A DNA stretch of 9,546 nt, taken from positions 1 to 9,546 of the forward strand of contig USHP01000047.1 in NCBI GenBank assembly GCA_900554625.1. Direction: 5' to 3'. Position 1 is the first letter of the stretch, and each line of letters begins with the position of its first letter. Source of the stretch: an uncultured Eubacteriales bacterium. Lineage in GTDB: Bacteria; Bacillota; Clostridia; Oscillospirales; Oscillospiraceae. Below, piece after piece: positions 8,438 through 9,546 of the stretch. Both the position numbers and the translations under genes were made by a program. Under the pieces are notes generated by a model that saw only the letters and a program-made list of their open reading frames with translations, made no database searches and was not told the origin of the DNA.

Positions 8438-8484
8438 AAAAACAGCAGGCATCGTCCTTTGTTCGGGCGATGCCTGCGTTTTTT
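8438..8484. terminator. Intrinsic terminator after nrdG (bidirectional in form)
   Basis: A 13-bp stem (8445-8457 with 8465-8477, one T-G wobble) with a 7-base loop lies just downstream of the nrdG stop. On the minus strand it is followed by TGTTTTTC, which should end the nrd transcript. A run of six T on the + strand at 8479-8484 would let it act the other way too, though no + strand gene leads into it. Confidence 0.85.
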
Positions 8485-8995
8485 AGTATTCTCCCAGCCA
8501 GCGGCCGGAGGTAGTTTCCACGGCTTTGCCGGCGGCAAGGCTTTTGGGAACATCCAGAATCCGCTGATTTTTGCTTCCCCGGAAGGGAACTTCCAGACTT
8601 TTCTGCTCCAGCAGGAAGGGGCCGTCAATGAGAATGTCGATGGCTTCCAGAAGCTCCCGCTGCTCCGCCGTACCAGTCAGCAGCTGCTCGAAGGTGTAGC
8701 CGGTGTAGGAGGCTACCTCATACCCAGCCTCCTTGAGAAGCCGGGCCAGGCGGGCAAATCCAGCTGCCTGGGCGAAGGGCTCTCCGCCGGAGAAGGTCAC
8801 GCCCCGGCACAGGGGATTGGAGCGGGCAATCTCCACAATAGTTTCTTCCTCCATGGGGGTGCCGCCCTGGAAGGGCCAGGTTTCCGGGTTGTGACAGCCA
8901 TTGCAGTGGTGGGGGCATCCCTGACTGAACACGCACAGACGAATGCCGGGGCCGTCCACAATGCTGTCGCTGACGATGCCGCTTAACTTAAGCAT
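8483..8995 (-). CDS. nrdG: NrdG, anaerobic ribonucleotide reductase activating enzyme (radical SAM)
   Basis: A 170-residue radical SAM enzyme that uses a [4Fe-4S] cluster and S-adenosylmethionine to form the glycyl radical on class III ribonucleotide reductase. The cluster motif is Cys27-x3-Cys31-x2-Cys34 (CPHHCNGC), followed by HNPETW and by GVTFSGGEPF, the SAM-binding GGE motif. DGPGIR near residue 14 is also typical of activases. The length suits NrdG, which is shorter than the pyruvate formate-lyase activase. The ATG at 8995 is the first possible start, as an in-frame TGA lies four codons upstream. It overlaps the end of the preceding small gene by 8 bases and has no clear ribosome binding site of its own, so translation is probably coupled. 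The substrate is the NrdD encoded just upstream. Confidence 0.94.
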   Translation of the reverse strand: MLKLSGIVSDSIVDGPGIRLCVFSQGCPHHCNGCHNPETWPFQGGTPMEEETIVEIARSNPLCRGVTFSGGEPFAQAAGFARLARLLKEAGYEVASYTGYTFEQLLTGTAEQRELLEAIDILIDGPFLLEQKSLEVPFRGSKNQRILDVPKSLAAGKAVETTSGRWLGEY

Positions 8996-9149
8996 GGCCG
9001 TTCATGCTGTGCTTGACCCGGTCCCGCTCCTCGGCCCGCTTGGCGTCGTTCCACTTGTCCATGGTGCCTACCAGGTAGCCGGTGATCCGGCGGATGCGCT
9101 CGAAGCCAACACCCTGGCCCAGCTTTTCACTCTTGCTCTTTACAGTCAT
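8988..9149 (-). CDS. Detached glycyl-radical domain of anaerobic ribonucleotide reductase NrdD
   Basis: A 53-residue protein. After a Lys/Ser/Gly-rich lead of 15 residues comes FERIRRITGYL (16-26), then GTMDKWNDAKRAEERDRVKH (28-47). This is the C-terminal glycyl-radical loop of class III NrdD, normally joined to the catalytic barrel; Gly24 in RITGY is the expected radical site. The ATG at 9149 has an AGGAGGG ribosome binding site (9162-9156) six bases upstream. The gene lies 27 bases after the nrdD stop, in the same frame with no further stop between them, and overlaps nrdG by 8 bases. I infer that it associates with the truncated NrdD to rebuild a working enzyme, as YfiD does for damaged pyruvate formate-lyase. 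Readthrough or a sequencing error cannot be excluded from sequence alone. Confidence 0.88.
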   Translation of the reverse strand: MTVKSKSEKLGQGVGFERIRRITGYLVGTMDKWNDAKRAEERDRVKHSMNGHA

Positions 9150-9176
9150 AACAATCCCTCCTGAGATGAAAAATGT
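9150..9176 (-). promoter_or_regulatory. Intercistronic gap with strong ribosome binding site between the two nrdD parts
   Basis: The 27 bases (nine in-frame codons without a stop) between the nrdD TAA (9179-9177) and the next ATG (9149) contain AGGAGGG at 9162-9156 with a 6-base spacer. This matches the best initiation sites in the window and argues that the small downstream gene is translated by its own initiation event. Confidence 0.8.
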
Positions 9177-9546
9177 TTATTCAATGCCCTGGAAAGCAGG
9201 CATCTGCGGATATTTGCGCTTCAATTCTTCCACCCGCTCCGGCGGAATTTCTTCGCCTTCCCGGCGTCCGCAGCGAGGACAGACATCTCCGATGATGCCC
9301 ACATAGCCGCAGATGGGGTCCCGGTCCACGGGATGGTTGATGCTGCCGTAGCCGATGCCAAAATCGTGCATGCAGCGCACCACCGATTCAAAGGCCTCCA
9401 CGTTCCGGGCAGTGTCGCCGTCCAGCTCTACATAGCTGATGTGTCCGGCGTTACACAGGGCGTGGTAGGGCGCTTCCAGCCGGATCTTGTCATAGACGGA
9501 AATGGGGAACCACACCGGGATGTGGAAGGAGTTGGTGTAGTACTCC
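9177..9546 (-). CDS. nrdD: NrdD, anaerobic (class III) ribonucleoside-triphosphate reductase, C-terminal part without the glycyl-radical loop
   Basis: The last 122 residues of a gene that begins beyond the right edge. NrdD makes deoxyribonucleotides by radical chemistry without oxygen. The segment runs through YYTNSFHIPV, KIRLEAPYHALCNAGHISY and GYGSINHPVDRDPICGY to CPRCGR, the zinc-binding region near the NrdD C-terminus; three Cys and a nearby His are visible as possible ligands. In ordinary NrdD a short linker then leads into the glycyl-radical loop R-I-T-G-Y. Here the protein instead ends with a charged tail (about 25 residues, starting REGEEIPPERVEELKRKYP) and a TAA. The missing loop is encoded by the next gene, followed by nrdG. 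The catalytic cysteine region is outside the window and cannot be checked. Confidence 0.93.
   Translation of the reverse strand, partial: EYYTNSFHIPVWFPISVYDKIRLEAPYHALCNAGHISYVELDGDTARNVEAFESVVRCMHDFGIGYGSINHPVDRDPICGYVGIIGDVCPRCGRREGEEIPPERVEELKRKYPQMPAFQGIE

Overview
The window looks like chromosomal DNA from an anaerobic, fairly GC-rich Firmicute, most likely a clostridial gut-type bacterium of the Oscillospirales (Ruminococcaceae/Oscillospiraceae) kind. Nearly every gene has an AGGAGG-type ribosome binding site. There is an oxygen-sensitive class III ribonucleotide reductase locus, the cell-division proteins are of Gram-positive (DivIB) type, and the promoters are close to the TTGACA/TATAAT consensus with 17-base spacers. 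The taxonomic placement is inference from these traits; no rRNA is present.

Left part (1-5200, + strand): a reduced division and cell wall (dcw) cluster in the order mraY (3' end only), ftsW, murG, divIB/ftsQ, ftsZ. MraY and MurG make lipid I and lipid II, FtsW polymerises lipid II into septal peptidoglycan, DivIB is a divisome scaffold, and FtsZ forms the cytokinetic ring. murD, murC and ftsA, which often sit between these genes in other bacteria, are absent here. ftsZ has its own near-consensus promoter and is followed by a hairpin terminator.

Middle part (5200-7280, + strand): a YqeM-like SAM-dependent methyltransferase and hslO (redox-regulated chaperone Hsp33), probably co-transcribed. 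A perfect-consensus promoter then drives a two-tRNA operon, tRNA-Val(TAC) and tRNA-Asp(GTC), both with encoded CCA ends. It stops at a hairpin that also serves the gene converging from the other side.

Right part (7284-9546, - strand): an isolated membrane acyltransferase (family 3) with its own promoter and terminators on both sides, then the anaerobic ribonucleotide reductase operon read leftward: nrdD (3' part), a 53-residue ORF and nrdG. The notable point is that the glycyl-radical segment of NrdD, normally its C-terminus, is not in the nrdD reading frame before the stop. It forms its own small gene with a strong ribosome binding site, overlapping nrdG by 8 bases. This predicts a two-polypeptide NrdD in which the radical-bearing glycine lies on a separate small subunit, and it is the observation most worth following up.
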